64,000 bases of DNA from an uncultured Brachyspira sp. (GTDB taxonomy: Bacteria; Spirochaetota; Brachyspiria; Brachyspirales; Brachyspiraceae). The translations under genes and the position numbers were made by a program. A model generated the notes under the pieces. That model did not search any database, was not told the DNA's origin, and saw only the letters and a program-made list of their open reading frames with translations. Positions 18,199-27,963 of the stretch are shown here, piece after piece. The stretch's first letter is position 1. Each line of letters opens with the position of its first letter. The stretch covers positions 61,178 to 125,177 of the forward strand of contig NZ_CAJUPR010000008.1 in NCBI RefSeq assembly GCF_910588665.1, given 5' to 3'.

Positions 18199-19395
18199 TT
18201 AAGAAAATTTAATTTTAAAGAAATTGCGTTTTCCTACTTTTAAAATACCTTCTTTAGAAACAGGATAATTTATATCGCTTATTTTTTCATCATTAAGAGA
18301 AACACTTCCCTGAGAAACAAGTCTTTTTAAATTTGATTTGCTTTCAGAGGATATGCAAGCGCATAATATATTTAAAATATTATCATCTCTATTAACTGCC
18401 ACCTCTTCAATATTATCAGGAATACCTTTTGAGCTGAATATTCTTTTGAACTCCTCCTGCGCATTATCAGCCTCTTTTTCGCCATGATATATTTTTACAA
18501 TCTCTTTCGCCAATATTTCTTTTATATTTCTAGGATTCTCTCCGTTTTCCATAGACTTTACATAATTTTTAATATCTTCTATAGGTATGTCGGTAAGAAG
18601 CTCCATGTATTTAGATATTAAAGTATCAGGTATGCTCATAGCCTTGCCGTACATATCTTTAGCACTGTCATATATACCGATATAATTTCCAAGAGATTTA
18701 CTCATTTTTTCAGCGCCGTCTAAACCTTCCAGCAAAGGAACAGTTATAACAGCTTGAGGAGATAAACCGTACTCTTTCATTAAAGTTCTTCCTACAAGCA
18801 AATTAAATTTCTGATCATTTCCTCCAAGCTCAACATCGCATTCTAAAGCAACGGAATCATAGCCCTGCGCCAAAGGATACATAAATTCCATCATGCTTAT
18901 AGGCTGACCGTTTTTATATCTCTTAGAAAAATCATCTCTCTCTATCATCTGAGCTACAGTATACCTTGAAGTTAATCCCAACACATCAGCAAAACTCATT
19001 TTTTCAAGCCATTTTGAGTTAAACTCCACTATGGTTTTTTCACAATCCAAAATTTTAAAAACCTGCTGCTTATAAGTTTCAGCATTTTTTAAAACATCTT
19101 CTAAAGTTAATCTTGGTCTGGTCTTTGTTTTTCCTGAAGGATCTCCTATTCTGCCCGTAAAATCTCCTATAAGAAATACAACTTTATGACCTAATAATTG
19201 AAAATGCCTCATCTTTCTTAAAAGAACTGTGTGACCTAAATGTATATCTGGTGCCGTAGGGTCAAATCCTGCCTTTACAGTTAATCGTTTTCCGTTTCTT
19301 AATTTTTCTTTTATCTCTTCCAATCCTATAACTTCGCTTATACCACGAGTAATTAATTCTATAGATTCTTCCACACTGTATTGTTTATTTTCCAT
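18199..19395 (-). CDS. tyrS: Tyrosyl-tRNA synthetase
   Basis: Class I aminoacyl-tRNA synthetase charging tRNA-Tyr. The 398-residue protein has the HIGH-type signature HLGHT at 52-56, the long GDFTGRIGDPSGKT loop (77-90), the Tyr-binding GYDSVALECDVELGGNDQKFNLL region (178-200) and KMSKS at 230-234. The C-terminal 60 residues form an S4-like RNA-binding domain (SKSNLKRLVSQGSVSLNDEKI). This is the TyrZ-like length class (about 400 residues). RBS is weak (GGGTTAATC upstream of ATG). It precedes lptD on the same strand. Confidence 0.95.
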   Translation of the reverse strand: MENKQYSVEESIELITRGISEVIGLEEIKEKLRNGKRLTVKAGFDPTAPDIHLGHTVLLRKMRHFQLLGHKVVFLIGDFTGRIGDPSGKTKTRPRLTLEDVLKNAETYKQQVFKILDCEKTIVEFNSKWLEKMSFADVLGLTSRYTVAQMIERDDFSKRYKNGQPISMMEFMYPLAQGYDSVALECDVELGGNDQKFNLLVGRTLMKEYGLSPQAVITVPLLEGLDGAEKMSKSLGNYIGIYDSAKDMYGKAMSIPDTLISKYMELLTDIPIEDIKNYVKSMENGENPRNIKEILAKEIVKIYHGEKEADNAQEEFKRIFSSKGIPDNIEEVAVNRDDNILNILCACISSESKSNLKRLVSQGSVSLNDEKISDINYPVSKEGILKVGKRNFFKIKFS

Positions 19396-19510
19396 AATGA
19401 TTAACCCTTTTGCTTTAAATAAAGCATATTATAATGCGATTAAATAATAATTTAAATTTCAATTAAAGTCAAATATAGATTTTTATTATAATTTTTTGTT
19501 TTGCATTTAA

Positions 19511-19549
19511 AAAATAAAAAAGTATGCAGTATCTGCGGCTTTTAAGCAA
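19511..19549 (+). repeat. Short promoter-linked sequence also found at 63861-63900
   Basis: AAAATAAAAAAGTATGCAG followed about 12 bp later by TTAAGCAA is shared with 63861-63900 (AAATAAAAAAAGTATGCAA then TTAAGCAA). In both places a TTGAC[T/A] hexamer follows within about 25 bp, here at 19569 with TATATT 16 bp further on. It may be the upstream remnant of a duplicated gene's promoter region. Only two copies were noticed. Confidence 0.35.
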
Positions 19550-19699
19550 ATTTTATAATAAGAATATATTGACTTTATTTAATTATATAATATATTTTTT
19601 GTAGAAAAAATTACAATGAGTATAAAATATGAGTGTTTTCAGTAAAAAATCTGATAATGCAAAACCATAGATAAAAACAATTAATATAATAACCATTTG

Positions 19700-19964
19700 A
19701 TGGAACGGTTTAGGAAGCAGTTTGATGCTTGCACAAAACATAAAAAATTATGCGGTAAAGCAGGAATTGAAAAAGTTAATGTTGAAGCTAAATATTTAAG
19801 CAAAGCAGACTGATGCCGATTTTGCTTTATTAGGTATAATAATAGGTAAAATCGAAAGTAATGCAGGAGAAATAGGAAGTTATATTATAGCAGACGTATT
19901 AGCTGTAATTTTAATAATACCTAATTTTATAAAAACTCAAAGCGATGTAATAAATAATAATTAA
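19700..19964 (+). pseudogene. Remnant of a small unidentified gene, frameshifted
   Basis: One frame (19700-19813) reads MERFRKQFDACTKHKKLCG and ends AKYLSKAD*. The next frame continues DADFALLGIIIGKIESN through a hydrophobic stretch (YIIADVLAVILIIPNF) to a stop at 19962-19964. One extra T at about 19811 would join them into a single protein of about 87 residues. I do not recognise the family. It is co-directional with the transaldolase, 20 bp upstream of it. The rest of the 589-bp gap (19396-19984) holds a weak promoter-like TTGACT-N16-TATATT at 19569-19596 and short broken frames, nothing else I can support. Confidence 0.4.
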
Positions 19965-19984
19965 TTATATAGGAGAAATAAAAC

Positions 19985-20710
19985 ATGAAATTTGAAGAAT
20001 TAGCTAGTCAAATAAAAATATTTGCTGACGGGGCTGATATAGAAACAATGAGAAAACAATACATAAATCCTTTTATAAAAGGATTTACATCTAACCCTTC
20101 TATAATGAAAAGAGACGGAGTAAAAAGCTATAAAGAATTTTCTCAAACACTTTTATCATTTATAAAAGACAAATCAATTTCTTTTGAAATATTCTCGGAT
20201 AATATAGAGGACATGGAAAAAGAAGCTTTAGAAATAGCGGGCTGGGGAAAAAATGTATGCGTAAAAATACCGATTACAAATTCTAAAGGAGAATATACAT
20301 CGGATCTTATTAAAAAATTATCTGAAAAAAATGTTAATATAAATGTAACGGCAATATTCACTATAGAACAGGTAAAAAAAGTAATTGATAATTTTTCTGA
20401 AGATACTCAAAATATTATATCTATATTTGCAGGAAGAATAGCCGATGCAGGAGTTGATCCTATGCCTATAATGAAAGAAGCTGTAGAATTGTCTAAAAAA
20501 TATAATAATATAGAAATTTTATGGGCTTCTCCTAGAGAAGTATATAATGCTTTTCAAGCCAGAGACTGCAATGTGCATATTATTACATGTTCTTCCGATA
20601 TGATAGAGAAATTATTTAAAATCGGCGCCAAATTAGAAGATATATCATTAGATACTGTAAAAATATTTGTGCAGGCAACTAAAGATTTAGGTTTTTCAGT
20701 ATATGAATAA
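19985..20710 (+). CDS. tal: Transaldolase-family protein
   Basis: Transfers a dihydroxyacetone unit between sugar phosphates in the non-oxidative pentose phosphate pathway, through a Schiff-base lysine. The 241-residue protein is of the short (TalC/FSA-like) class. GFTSNPSIM (33-41) is the family N-terminal signature; VKIPIT (93-98) carries the Schiff-base Lys94; NVTAIFTIEQ, FAGRIADAG and the Ser/Arg stretch LWASPREVYNA follow at normal positions. Whether it acts as true transaldolase or fructose-6-phosphate aldolase cannot be told from the sequence. AGGAGAAATAAAAC precedes the ATG. A strong terminator follows. Confidence 0.88.
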   Translation: MKFEELASQIKIFADGADIETMRKQYINPFIKGFTSNPSIMKRDGVKSYKEFSQTLLSFIKDKSISFEIFSDNIEDMEKEALEIAGWGKNVCVKIPITNSKGEYTSDLIKKLSEKNVNINVTAIFTIEQVKKVIDNFSEDTQNIISIFAGRIADAGVDPMPIMKEAVELSKKYNNIEILWASPREVYNAFQARDCNVHIITCSSDMIEKLFKIGAKLEDISLDTVKIFVQATKDLGFSVYE

Positions 20711-20723
20711 AATAGTTAAATAA

Positions 20724-20762
20724 AAAAGCATAGACATATAATTATTCTATGCTTTTATTTTT
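20724..20762 (+). terminator. Intrinsic terminator of the transaldolase gene
   Basis: AAAAGCATAG (20724-20733) pairs with CTATGCTTTT (20747-20756) around a 13-nt loop and is followed by ATTTTTA. The AAAA side also gives a U tract on the other strand, so it may work in both directions. Confidence 0.75.
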
Positions 20763-20802
20763 AAATAGCTTATATAAATAAATTAATTTAAAAACTTTTA
20801 AT

Positions 20803-21019
20803 TTATATATACTTTATCATCATTTCTTTTGCAAAATTATTCAAACTAACATGTCTGTATTTAGCTGCAAGTACTAAATCTTCTATTCTTAACGCTTACT
20901 TTTTATTTATGCAGTAAATACATGGCCCTACAGAAAATATCATACCCTTCCGTACTCATGAACATTCATACCTATGCAATGATCCGTTATATAAGAAAAT
21001 ATTCTCTGTATTCATAAAT
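20803..21019 (-). pseudogene. Degraded 3' end of an M24-family (Xaa-Pro aminopeptidase-like) gene
   Basis: On the minus strand three short frames join into a recognisable C-terminus of an M24 metallopeptidase. YITDHCIGMNVHEYGR matches the family HGIG-x-x-[VI]HE block (the second G is Cys here). A shift then gives GMIFSVGPCIYCIN, matching the G-M-x-F-S-x-x-P-x-I-Y block, and after a stop RIEDLVLAAKYRHVSLNNF matches the R-I-E-D-x-V-L-V block and tail. At least one frameshift and one stop interrupt it, and the 5' two thirds are missing; the intact EamA gene begins beyond 21047. It accounts for most of the 336-bp gap 20711-21046. Confidence 0.65.
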
Positions 21020-21046
21020 TAATCCTTTTATAAAATACAATCAATA

Positions 21047-21922
21047 TTATATTTTTATATTGTTTCCTATTTCGCATATAAATACGGCTGCAATCATACA
21101 AGCTCCGCCTATAATAAAATTTACTGTAATAGGATCTTTCATAAAAATAACTCCTCCCAATGCTCCAAAAAAAGATTCCAAGCTTAATATAATACCTGCC
21201 TTATTAAGATTTACATATTTCTGAGACACTGTCTGAAGCAGATAAGCCAGAGCTGTAGCTAATAAAGTTAAATAAATAAAAGAATATAAAGCTTCACTTG
21301 ATATATTAGTATCAAAAGGAGTTGAAGTTACAGCTCCCAAGCAAATAGATATGATCCCCGCTTCAATGAGCTGCAATGCCGCCATTATAATGCCATCAAC
21401 ATATTCAAGCATTTTATCTATAAGCATTATATGTACAGCAAATACAAAAGCACAGAGCAATGCAAAAAAATCTCCTGCTTTTATGCTTTCAATTCCTTCA
21501 AAAGAACTCAATAAATACAGCCCTAAAAAGGCAATTAAAGCTGATATAAATGCAGAAATATTAGGAATCTTTTTATATAATCCCCAAGCAAGAAAAGGTA
21601 TAAATATAATATAAGAGCCAGTAAAAAATGCTACTTTGGAAGCGGTGATAAATTTAGAACTCATAGTCTGTAAGAAAAAACCAAGAAATAATGCCGCACC
21701 TACAGGGATTGATAATATTATATCTTTCTTAGTTATATTCTTCATTCTCTTAAAAAATATAACAGCTATAAAAATGCCTCCTGCTAAATTTCTAAATCCC
21801 ACAAGATAAAAAGGTTCTATTTCTTTAACAACAACCTTAACTGCCACAAAACTATAGCCCCAAATTAATACCGTTAAAAATATTCCTATAGTACCTAATT
21901 TTTCTTTATTAATCATAGTCAT
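21047..21922 (-). CDS. EamA/DMT-family transporter
   Basis: Membrane protein of 291 residues with ten hydrophobic segments in two EamA repeats, typical of drug/metabolite transporters that move amino acids, sugars or other metabolites. Family features include VLIWGYSFVAVKVVV near the N-terminus, PFYLVGFRNLAGG (38-50) and, in the second repeat, TLLATALAYLLQTVSQKYV and LSLESFFGALGGVIFM. The substrate is unpredictable. It stands as a single transcript. The ATG at 21920-21922 is an initiator of the form TATGACTATG, and the second ATG two codons in is equally possible. Confidence 0.88.
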   Translation of the reverse strand: MTMINKEKLGTIGIFLTVLIWGYSFVAVKVVVKEIEPFYLVGFRNLAGGIFIAVIFFKRMKNITKKDIILSIPVGAALFLGFFLQTMSSKFITASKVAFFTGSYIIFIPFLAWGLYKKIPNISAFISALIAFLGLYLLSSFEGIESIKAGDFFALLCAFVFAVHIMLIDKMLEYVDGIIMAALQLIEAGIISICLGAVTSTPFDTNISSEALYSFIYLTLLATALAYLLQTVSQKYVNLNKAGIILSLESFFGALGGVIFMKDPITVNFIIGGACMIAAVFICEIGNNIKI

Positions 21923-22005
21923 AAAACCTAAAATTATATTATCAGCGGAAAATAATATAATATTTAAATAAAAATGTCAAAATAGATTTAATTATGCAGC
22001 TGTTT

Positions 22006-23646
22006 TTAAGATTTTAATTTATTATTAAATAAATCGGAAATACTGCCGAATCCGTTTTCTTTTGCCGTATTATATTCTTTCTCAAGCAAATTTTTATCTA
22101 AACCGTTTATTTCATAATATTTTATCAGCTGTTCGCATATTTCAAAATATCCCTTTGAATATGAAATATATAAAGCGCTATGACCATTTAAATTCTTTTC
22201 TTTTACGGAAGCATTATTTTCTAATAAATATCTTACTATTTCATCTCTTCCGTTATCTGCAGCTATCATCAATGCCGTTTCTCCGGATTTGCTTTTATTA
22301 TCTACAATATTAGGATAAAGCCCTAAAATATATTTAACAATATCAATATATCCTTTAGCGCATGCAAACATAAAAGAATTCCAGCCGTTAATATCAGTTA
22401 TTTCTATATCCGCACCTTTTTCTATAAGATATTTAACAGATTTTAAATTGTCATAGATAACAGCCCACATTAAAAGAGTAATAAAACCGTCTGGACTATC
22501 CAATGACATTCCGTTAATTAAAAGAAACTCTGCTACATCTATATTTCCTGCAATAACTGCATGAACTAAAGCATTTCTATCCATACTGTCAAACGCTTTA
22601 GTATCTGCATTATTATCAAGCAGTGTTTTAACTATCTCAATATTTCCTATATAACATGCATACATTAAAGGAGTAACATCATTATCGTCAGATTTGTTAA
22701 TGTCGGCTTTATATTTAATAAGTAAATTTATAATCTCTTTATTTTCTATCTCTATGGCGGAAATCAAAGCTGATTTTCCATTATCTGCAACACCGTCTGC
22801 AGAAACCTTATTCATTAAAAAATAATTAACTATACTTGTATGACCTACTGAAGCAGCAGCAGCCAATGCTTTAGGAGCTTTTTCTCTGGAATTATCAAAG
22901 AAATATCTGACAATATCTAAATGACCGTTATAAGCTGCAGATATAAAAGCCGTTGAAAAAACATTATGCCTGCTTGCTCCCAACTTAGAATGTATATAAT
23001 GAACCAAAGATAAATTACCGCTTATAGCTGCTATTGTAAGCGAATATTTAGGTATCTCTATATTGTCATTTGTATTAAGTATATATTCAACTATATCAAT
23101 ATTGCCGCTTGATATGGCATAGGCTAATACAGTCTCATCATATATATCGTAATCATCAAGATTGGCATTATTATCCACTAAAAATTTCACCGCTTCAAAA
23201 TTGGATTTCTGACATGAATACATTAAAGGAGTAATATTTATATCTGTCTTAGCATTAACATCAGCTCCATTCTCTACAAGAATCTTTATAATATCAAAAT
23301 AATCTTCAGAACATGCATAATGAAGAGGTGTTTCATTATTGCAGTTTACGGCATTAATATCCGCTCCGTTTTCTATTAGTATTTGTACTATATCAGTATG
23401 ACCATTTGCACAGGCATTCATAAGAGGAGTTATGCGCAATTGATCCGATTTATTTGCATCGGCGCCTGCTTTTAAAAGCAGTTTTACTATATCATTATGC
23501 CCCGATTTAGAAGCATGTGTTAATGGAGTAAGACCAAGTATATTACTTAAATTTACATCTATATCTTTATTTTTTAATAATATTTCCAAAGCCAGTATAT
23601 TGTTATTCGCAGAAGCTTCATGCAGCTCAATTTCAATTTCTCTCAT
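22006..23646 (-). CDS. Ankyrin-repeat protein without signal peptide
   Basis: The 546-residue protein is an almost continuous solenoid of about 15-16 ankyrin repeats (consensus-like GADANKSDQLRITPLMNACANGHTDIVQILIEN). Unlike the other four ankyrin proteins here it starts directly with a charged helix (MREIEIELHEASANN) and has no signal sequence, so it should be cytosolic. The start ATG at 23644-23646 follows GAGGATT; a TTG two codons upstream is less likely. It stands alone between EamA and mgtE genes. Its partner is unknown. Several repeats keep the TPL-x-x-A and G-H-x-[DE]-I-V positions well, so the fold should be intact. Confidence 0.9.
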   Translation of the reverse strand: MREIEIELHEASANNNILALEILLKNKDIDVNLSNILGLTPLTHASKSGHNDIVKLLLKAGADANKSDQLRITPLMNACANGHTDIVQILIENGADINAVNCNNETPLHYACSEDYFDIIKILVENGADVNAKTDINITPLMYSCQKSNFEAVKFLVDNNANLDDYDIYDETVLAYAISSGNIDIVEYILNTNDNIEIPKYSLTIAAISGNLSLVHYIHSKLGASRHNVFSTAFISAAYNGHLDIVRYFFDNSREKAPKALAAAASVGHTSIVNYFLMNKVSADGVADNGKSALISAIEIENKEIINLLIKYKADINKSDDNDVTPLMYACYIGNIEIVKTLLDNNADTKAFDSMDRNALVHAVIAGNIDVAEFLLINGMSLDSPDGFITLLMWAVIYDNLKSVKYLIEKGADIEITDINGWNSFMFACAKGYIDIVKYILGLYPNIVDNKSKSGETALMIAADNGRDEIVRYLLENNASVKEKNLNGHSALYISYSKGYFEICEQLIKYYEINGLDKNLLEKEYNTAKENGFGSISDLFNNKLKS

Positions 23647-23809
23647 AATCAATAATCCTCATATAAATAATTTAATATAAAAGAATAAATAGTCAAATAT
23701 ATTTTTGCATATTTAATAATTTCAGGCTATGCAGTTTATAATAATTTAACAATATTTAAAAAAAATATAAATAATAAAAATATTATTTAAATAAAATTAT
23801 TTATAGTAA

Positions 23810-25168
23810 TTACTGAAGTATTATAAAAGCTATTGTAGCTATAGAGCAATATAAAGCGGTGCCTACTATATCGCATACAGATGTAAGCATAGGAGCACCG
23901 CTAATAGCAGGATCTATATTAAATTTAGTTAAAATAAAAGGAAGACAAAGACCTATAATACTTCCTATAAATACTATGCTGAACATAGATACTGCAACTA
24001 TAGCAGCTATATCAAATCCTCCGCGTATTACACCCAATATATAAACTCCAGCAGCCATACTCAATCCTAATATAAAGGATACGCAAACCTCTTTTGAAAG
24101 CATATAAAACCAATCTTTTAATGCTACATCTCCTATAGCAAATGATCTTATAACCAAAGTGGCTGACTGACTTCCCGCATTGCCTCCGCTTCCTATAAGC
24201 AAAGGCAAAAATACTACTAATACTATATTTTTCTGAAGCGTATTTTGAAATATGCTTATAACTCCGCCTGAAAATATATTAATAAATACAAGTATCAAAA
24301 GCCATAGTATTCTCTGCTTATAAAGCGTTAATATAGGCGTAATTTTTAAATTATCATCAAACTGAATACCGCTTGAAGTTATGCCTGCCATTTTATGAAA
24401 ATCATCTGTATACTCTTCTTCTGCAATATCAAGTATATCATCAACTGTAACAATACCAATCATGCAATGTCTGTCATCTACAACTGCAAGAGAATGCAGA
24501 TTATATTTTTTTATAACTTCTATAGCGTTTTCCTGCTCTTCATAAACAGATATATAAGGACAATTATTTGTTAGACTCGATATAAGAGTATTTTTATCAG
24601 TAAAGAATAATTTTCTTAATCCAATAGACCCTATTAATGTTCTTCTTGCATCTATAACATATACGGTGGTATAGGTTTCGGATTTTTCCATATTGCTTCT
24701 TATATACTCAAAAGCTTCTCCAACCGTCCAATCGGGTTTTATGCTTATATACTCGGGCGTCATCAAGCGACCTATACTTCCTTCAGGATATGCCAAAAGC
24801 CATGAAGCTATTTCTCTATCCTCTCTATCTAAAAGCTTCAGTATATTTGATGACATGTCTTCAGGAATAGATTCTAAAAAGTATGTTCTGTCATCAGGAT
24901 TCATATTCTCTAAAATCTCTTTGACATCATCTTCAGACATATTCTCTATTATTCTCTGCTGATCTATAGGAATGAGTTCTGGAAACACATTGAAATAATA
25001 TTCTTTAGGAAGTATACTAAAAACTTTACATTTATCCTCATTTTTTAATGAGGTAATCAAATCGGCTGTTTCAACTTCCTGCCACAAAGGAAGTATATCC
25101 CTAAGCGACTCCCATTCTTTTTCTTCTATCAAATCCTCAATTTCAGGCTGCAAAAGTTCTTTAAGCAT
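23810..25168 (-). CDS. mgtE: Magnesium transporter MgtE
   Basis: Mg2+-gated channel of the MgtE family. The 452-residue protein has the acidic N-terminal superhelical domain (about 1-130), a CBS pair (about 135-258; MTPEYISIKPDWTVGEAFEYI and the DDRHCMIGIVTVDDILDI block), the plug helix, and five transmembrane helices from 285 on. The pore motif GAPMLTSVCDIVGTALY contains the conserved aspartate of the Mg2+ site, and GGNAGSQSATLVIR matches the first pore helix signature. Length and layout equal the family standard. It is 49 bp downstream of the outer-membrane-like gene at 25218 on the same strand. Confidence 0.95.
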   Translation of the reverse strand: MLKELLQPEIEDLIEEKEWESLRDILPLWQEVETADLITSLKNEDKCKVFSILPKEYYFNVFPELIPIDQQRIIENMSEDDVKEILENMNPDDRTYFLESIPEDMSSNILKLLDREDREIASWLLAYPEGSIGRLMTPEYISIKPDWTVGEAFEYIRSNMEKSETYTTVYVIDARRTLIGSIGLRKLFFTDKNTLISSLTNNCPYISVYEEQENAIEVIKKYNLHSLAVVDDRHCMIGIVTVDDILDIAEEEYTDDFHKMAGITSSGIQFDDNLKITPILTLYKQRILWLLILVFINIFSGGVISIFQNTLQKNIVLVVFLPLLIGSGGNAGSQSATLVIRSFAIGDVALKDWFYMLSKEVCVSFILGLSMAAGVYILGVIRGGFDIAAIVAVSMFSIVFIGSIIGLCLPFILTKFNIDPAISGAPMLTSVCDIVGTALYCSIATIAFIILQ

Positions 25169-25217
25169 ATTCAGCTCCGTTTATATTTCGTTATCAATAT
25201 CAAAAATTTATTTTTTA

Positions 25218-25886
25218 CTAATATCTGCTGCCCGCTAAATAAACGCCTAATTGAACACCTAAATCAAAAGAGTGTATACCGTATCTTGAATAATAAGGCG
25301 TTTTATAATTCATAGCAAAATCATAGTTAAAATATAATCCTAATGCGGCGGCGGCAAAACTGCTTAAATTATATTTAAAATCTATGGTAAACTTTAAATA
25401 TGGTATAACAGCCTTTTCAAATGATCTTTTTATCTCTTCACTGTTTAATTTAGAATTATTATCACCGTCTTGAATATTAGCCGCTAAAGGTATTTTTACT
25501 CCCGCACCTAAGCCTAAAGATAGCACTAAAAATGTCACTCTAAAAATGGCTCCTGTATTTAAAGTATCAAATATATAAGAAACTGCTTTTTTATCCTGAG
25601 TATTTATATATCTGTAAGAACTTCTGTAATAGCCTATATCGGCTAATACATCAAATCCCAGCAATCCTCCGAAATCATAAAAATAACCTGGCTGAAGCAG
25701 CACACCGAAATCAAAAGAACTTCCGTTTTTTAATATATTTAATTTATTTCCTTCTAAGCCTCTTATATCAGAAAATGAGAAGCTTCCTGTAAGAGGAACA
25801 AACAATGCGGCTCCTCCTCCATGCTGAGCATATAAACCGAAACTGAAAAATGCCGCAAAAAATAATGACGCTGTAATTTTTTTCAT
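25218..25886 (-). CDS. Predicted exported beta-barrel outer-membrane protein, unknown family
   Basis: The 222-residue protein has a signal peptide (MKKITASLFFAAFFSFGLYA, cleavage about residue 20 before QHGGG) and glycine/aromatic-rich amphipathic strands with the terminal segment LGVQLGVYLAGSRY, typical of small outer-membrane barrels. No named family is recognised. It shares its direction with mgtE downstream (49 bp) and the MBL hydrolase upstream (77 bp), but no functional link is evident. A role in envelope structure is inferred only from composition. Confidence 0.6.
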   Translation of the reverse strand: MKKITASLFFAAFFSFGLYAQHGGGAALFVPLTGSFSFSDIRGLEGNKLNILKNGSSFDFGVLLQPGYFYDFGGLLGFDVLADIGYYRSSYRYINTQDKKAVSYIFDTLNTGAIFRVTFLVLSLGLGAGVKIPLAANIQDGDNNSKLNSEEIKRSFEKAVIPYLKFTIDFKYNLSSFAAAALGLYFNYDFAMNYKTPYYSRYGIHSFDLGVQLGVYLAGSRY

Positions 25887-25963
25887 ATTCTTCCCGCTTA
25901 AAAATATTTTAATATTATGATATAAAAAAATAATATAATGTCAAATATTTATATGATTTATAT

Positions 25964-26725
25964 TTAATTAATCTCTATAGTAAGTCCGTCATAAGCAGGA
26001 TACATATTGGAAGGCAATTCTCTTTCTAAATGTCTATGCAAAACATCATGCGTCATATGCGTAAAATAAGCTTTTTTTACTGAAAGTCTGTCCGCTATAT
26101 TTACAGACTCCTGCAAAGATAAATGCGTATAATGAGGTCTGTATCTCAAAGCATTCAAAACTAGAATTTCAGTTCCCTCCAAAAGTTTTAAGCTCTCTTT
26201 GCTTATGAAGCTCGCATCGGTTATATATGTAAAATTATTAAATCTATATCCCAATATATGAAGCATACCATGTTCTACGGGAATGGGAATAACTTTCATA
26301 TCATCAAATATCATTTCATTTTCAATATAATGAAAAATAACCTGAGGAAGCCCACCTCCTATTTGAACGGGATTGAAAAAATAATCATATTTATCTCTTA
26401 AATTATCCATAGTATATTTATTGCCGTAGCAGTTTACAGGCTTATGCATTATAAAATTTAATGATCTTAAATCCACTATGCCTGAACTATGATCGGCATG
26501 GGCATGCGTATAAAATACAGATTCTATACTGCAGGCTTTTTCTCTCAGCATTTGCTGTCTGAAATCAGCCGAAGTATCTACTACATAATTTTTACTATTA
26601 TGATTTATCAATACTGAAGAGCGTGTCCTTTTATCTCTCTTATCCTTGCTTACGCATACTTTACATCTGCATCCTATCATCGGAACACCGTCGGAAGTAC
26701 CTGTGCCTAAAAAAGTTATCTTCAT
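25964..26725 (-). CDS. MBL-fold metallohydrolase, PhnP-like
   Basis: Metallo-beta-lactamase-fold phosphodiesterase of 253 residues. The N-terminal GTGTSDGVPMIGCRCKVC has the three cysteines (19, 21, 24) of the PhnP-type structural zinc site. The catalytic metal motif HAHADH is at 74-79, with later histidines (VEHGMLHILGYR and THMTHD). PhnP homologues cleave cyclic ribose/nucleotide phosphodiesters; the phosphonate operon is not here, so the substrate is uncertain. RBS AGGAGGTATATAAA precedes the ATG. Domain length is normal. Confidence 0.85.
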   Translation of the reverse strand: MKITFLGTGTSDGVPMIGCRCKVCVSKDKRDKRTRSSVLINHNSKNYVVDTSADFRQQMLREKACSIESVFYTHAHADHSSGIVDLRSLNFIMHKPVNCYGNKYTMDNLRDKYDYFFNPVQIGGGLPQVIFHYIENEMIFDDMKVIPIPVEHGMLHILGYRFNNFTYITDASFISKESLKLLEGTEILVLNALRYRPHYTHLSLQESVNIADRLSVKKAYFTHMTHDVLHRHLERELPSNMYPAYDGLTIEIN

Positions 26726-26841
26726 TTTATATACCTCCTCAAATATGGATATATATTTATTATATATTTTATAAGTTTAATATCAATATAATACTTATAT
26801 ATATTTAAGAATATAATTTTTTAATTATTAAAAAATTAATA

Positions 26842-27879
26842 TTATATTTTTTTTATGAATCTCTCAGCCAAAAGTTCTGCATTTATATCTTCTATGCATT
26901 TATGGCTATTGGGGCAATTCTTTCTCTTATAGCATCTTGCGCAGTACAAATTTTCAACTCTTATAATTTCAGAATTATCCGTCAAAGGTCCAACACGAAT
27001 TTCGCTTGTAGGTCCGAATATTGCTATAAGAGGTTTATGAAAAGCGCATCCCGTATGCATAGGAAAAGAGTCAACTGTAATCATTCCTATAGAATTTTTT
27101 ATTAAATATGCCAACTCCGTTAAATTAAAAAGCCCTGAAGTATTTAAAACATTTTCAAATCCTTCGGATATTTCCATACATTCTTTATCATAATCGGAAA
27201 CAGCCGAAATTATAATCTGCATATCTTTTAATTTATGTATCTCTTTAATTATTTCTCTTGACTTGCCTACTGATAAATCTTTTGTATCCCATCTTGAAAA
27301 GGGAGAAAAAACTATATATTCTTCTTCTATGCGGAAATCTCTATTAATATTATGCTTTATATAATCTGTTTTTTTTCTGAAATCGTCTTCTATAGTTTCA
27401 GGTAAAAAATAATCTAAATCCGTTCCGTCATCAGGACAATTAATAAATTTTAAAAAAGATATTAATCCTGCTACGGCATTTATATCCTTATAATAATTAC
27501 TCTTAATGCCAAGCCATTTGCCCTTTGCATATTTTTCTTTTGCATGACATAAATATAAAAATATGATGCTCCTTTCAAGTCCCTGCAGATCCATTGCTAT
27601 ATCATAATACTCTTTTCTAACCTCTTTTATATGAGAAAAAAATTCTTTTATTGTAGAAAAAAATAATGAAGGAGATTTAAATATTTCTCTTTCGTATTTA
27701 TATATATCTATAACATACAATTTATTTATATAAGGATTATTTTCCAATATACCTAAAGCTCTTTTATCTGTAACAATATCTATAATGCATTCAGGCCTCC
27801 ATTTTTTTAAAGCCCTTATAACGGGAGTGATATGAAGCACATCGCCGAGAGAGGTCTGTTTTATTAAAAGTATTTTCAT
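26842..27879 (-). CDS. Glycosyltransferase family 9 (heptosyltransferase-like)
   Basis: The 345-residue protein is a GT9 glycosyltransferase. The start MKILLIKQTSLGDVLHITPVIRALK is the typical ADP-heptose:LPS heptosyltransferase N-terminus. The C-terminal domain has the nucleotide-sugar region (MITVDSFPMHTGCAFHKPLIAIFGPTS), with the D-S-x-x-x-H and I-x-x-F-G-P signatures of the family. It is followed by gmhA upstream on the same strand (84 bp), which makes ADP-heptose a plausible donor. A cluster of four cysteines (CARCYKRKNCPNSHKC) near the C-terminus is typical of this family and may be a metal site. Confidence 0.85.
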   Translation of the reverse strand: MKILLIKQTSLGDVLHITPVIRALKKWRPECIIDIVTDKRALGILENNPYINKLYVIDIYKYEREIFKSPSLFFSTIKEFFSHIKEVRKEYYDIAMDLQGLERSIIFLYLCHAKEKYAKGKWLGIKSNYYKDINAVAGLISFLKFINCPDDGTDLDYFLPETIEDDFRKKTDYIKHNINRDFRIEEEYIVFSPFSRWDTKDLSVGKSREIIKEIHKLKDMQIIISAVSDYDKECMEISEGFENVLNTSGLFNLTELAYLIKNSIGMITVDSFPMHTGCAFHKPLIAIFGPTSEIRVGPLTDNSEIIRVENLYCARCYKRKNCPNSHKCIEDINAELLAERFIKKI

Positions 27880-27963
27880 TATATACGCCTATTAATAATA
27901 ACTTAAAATAATATATATATTTTTTATAATTATCAATAAAAAATGATGCACAGCATATTAATA

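Noticed and set aside
24693..24962. Plus-strand ORF inside mgtE
   Set aside because: It lies fully antisense to a well conserved gene and has no homologous feature.
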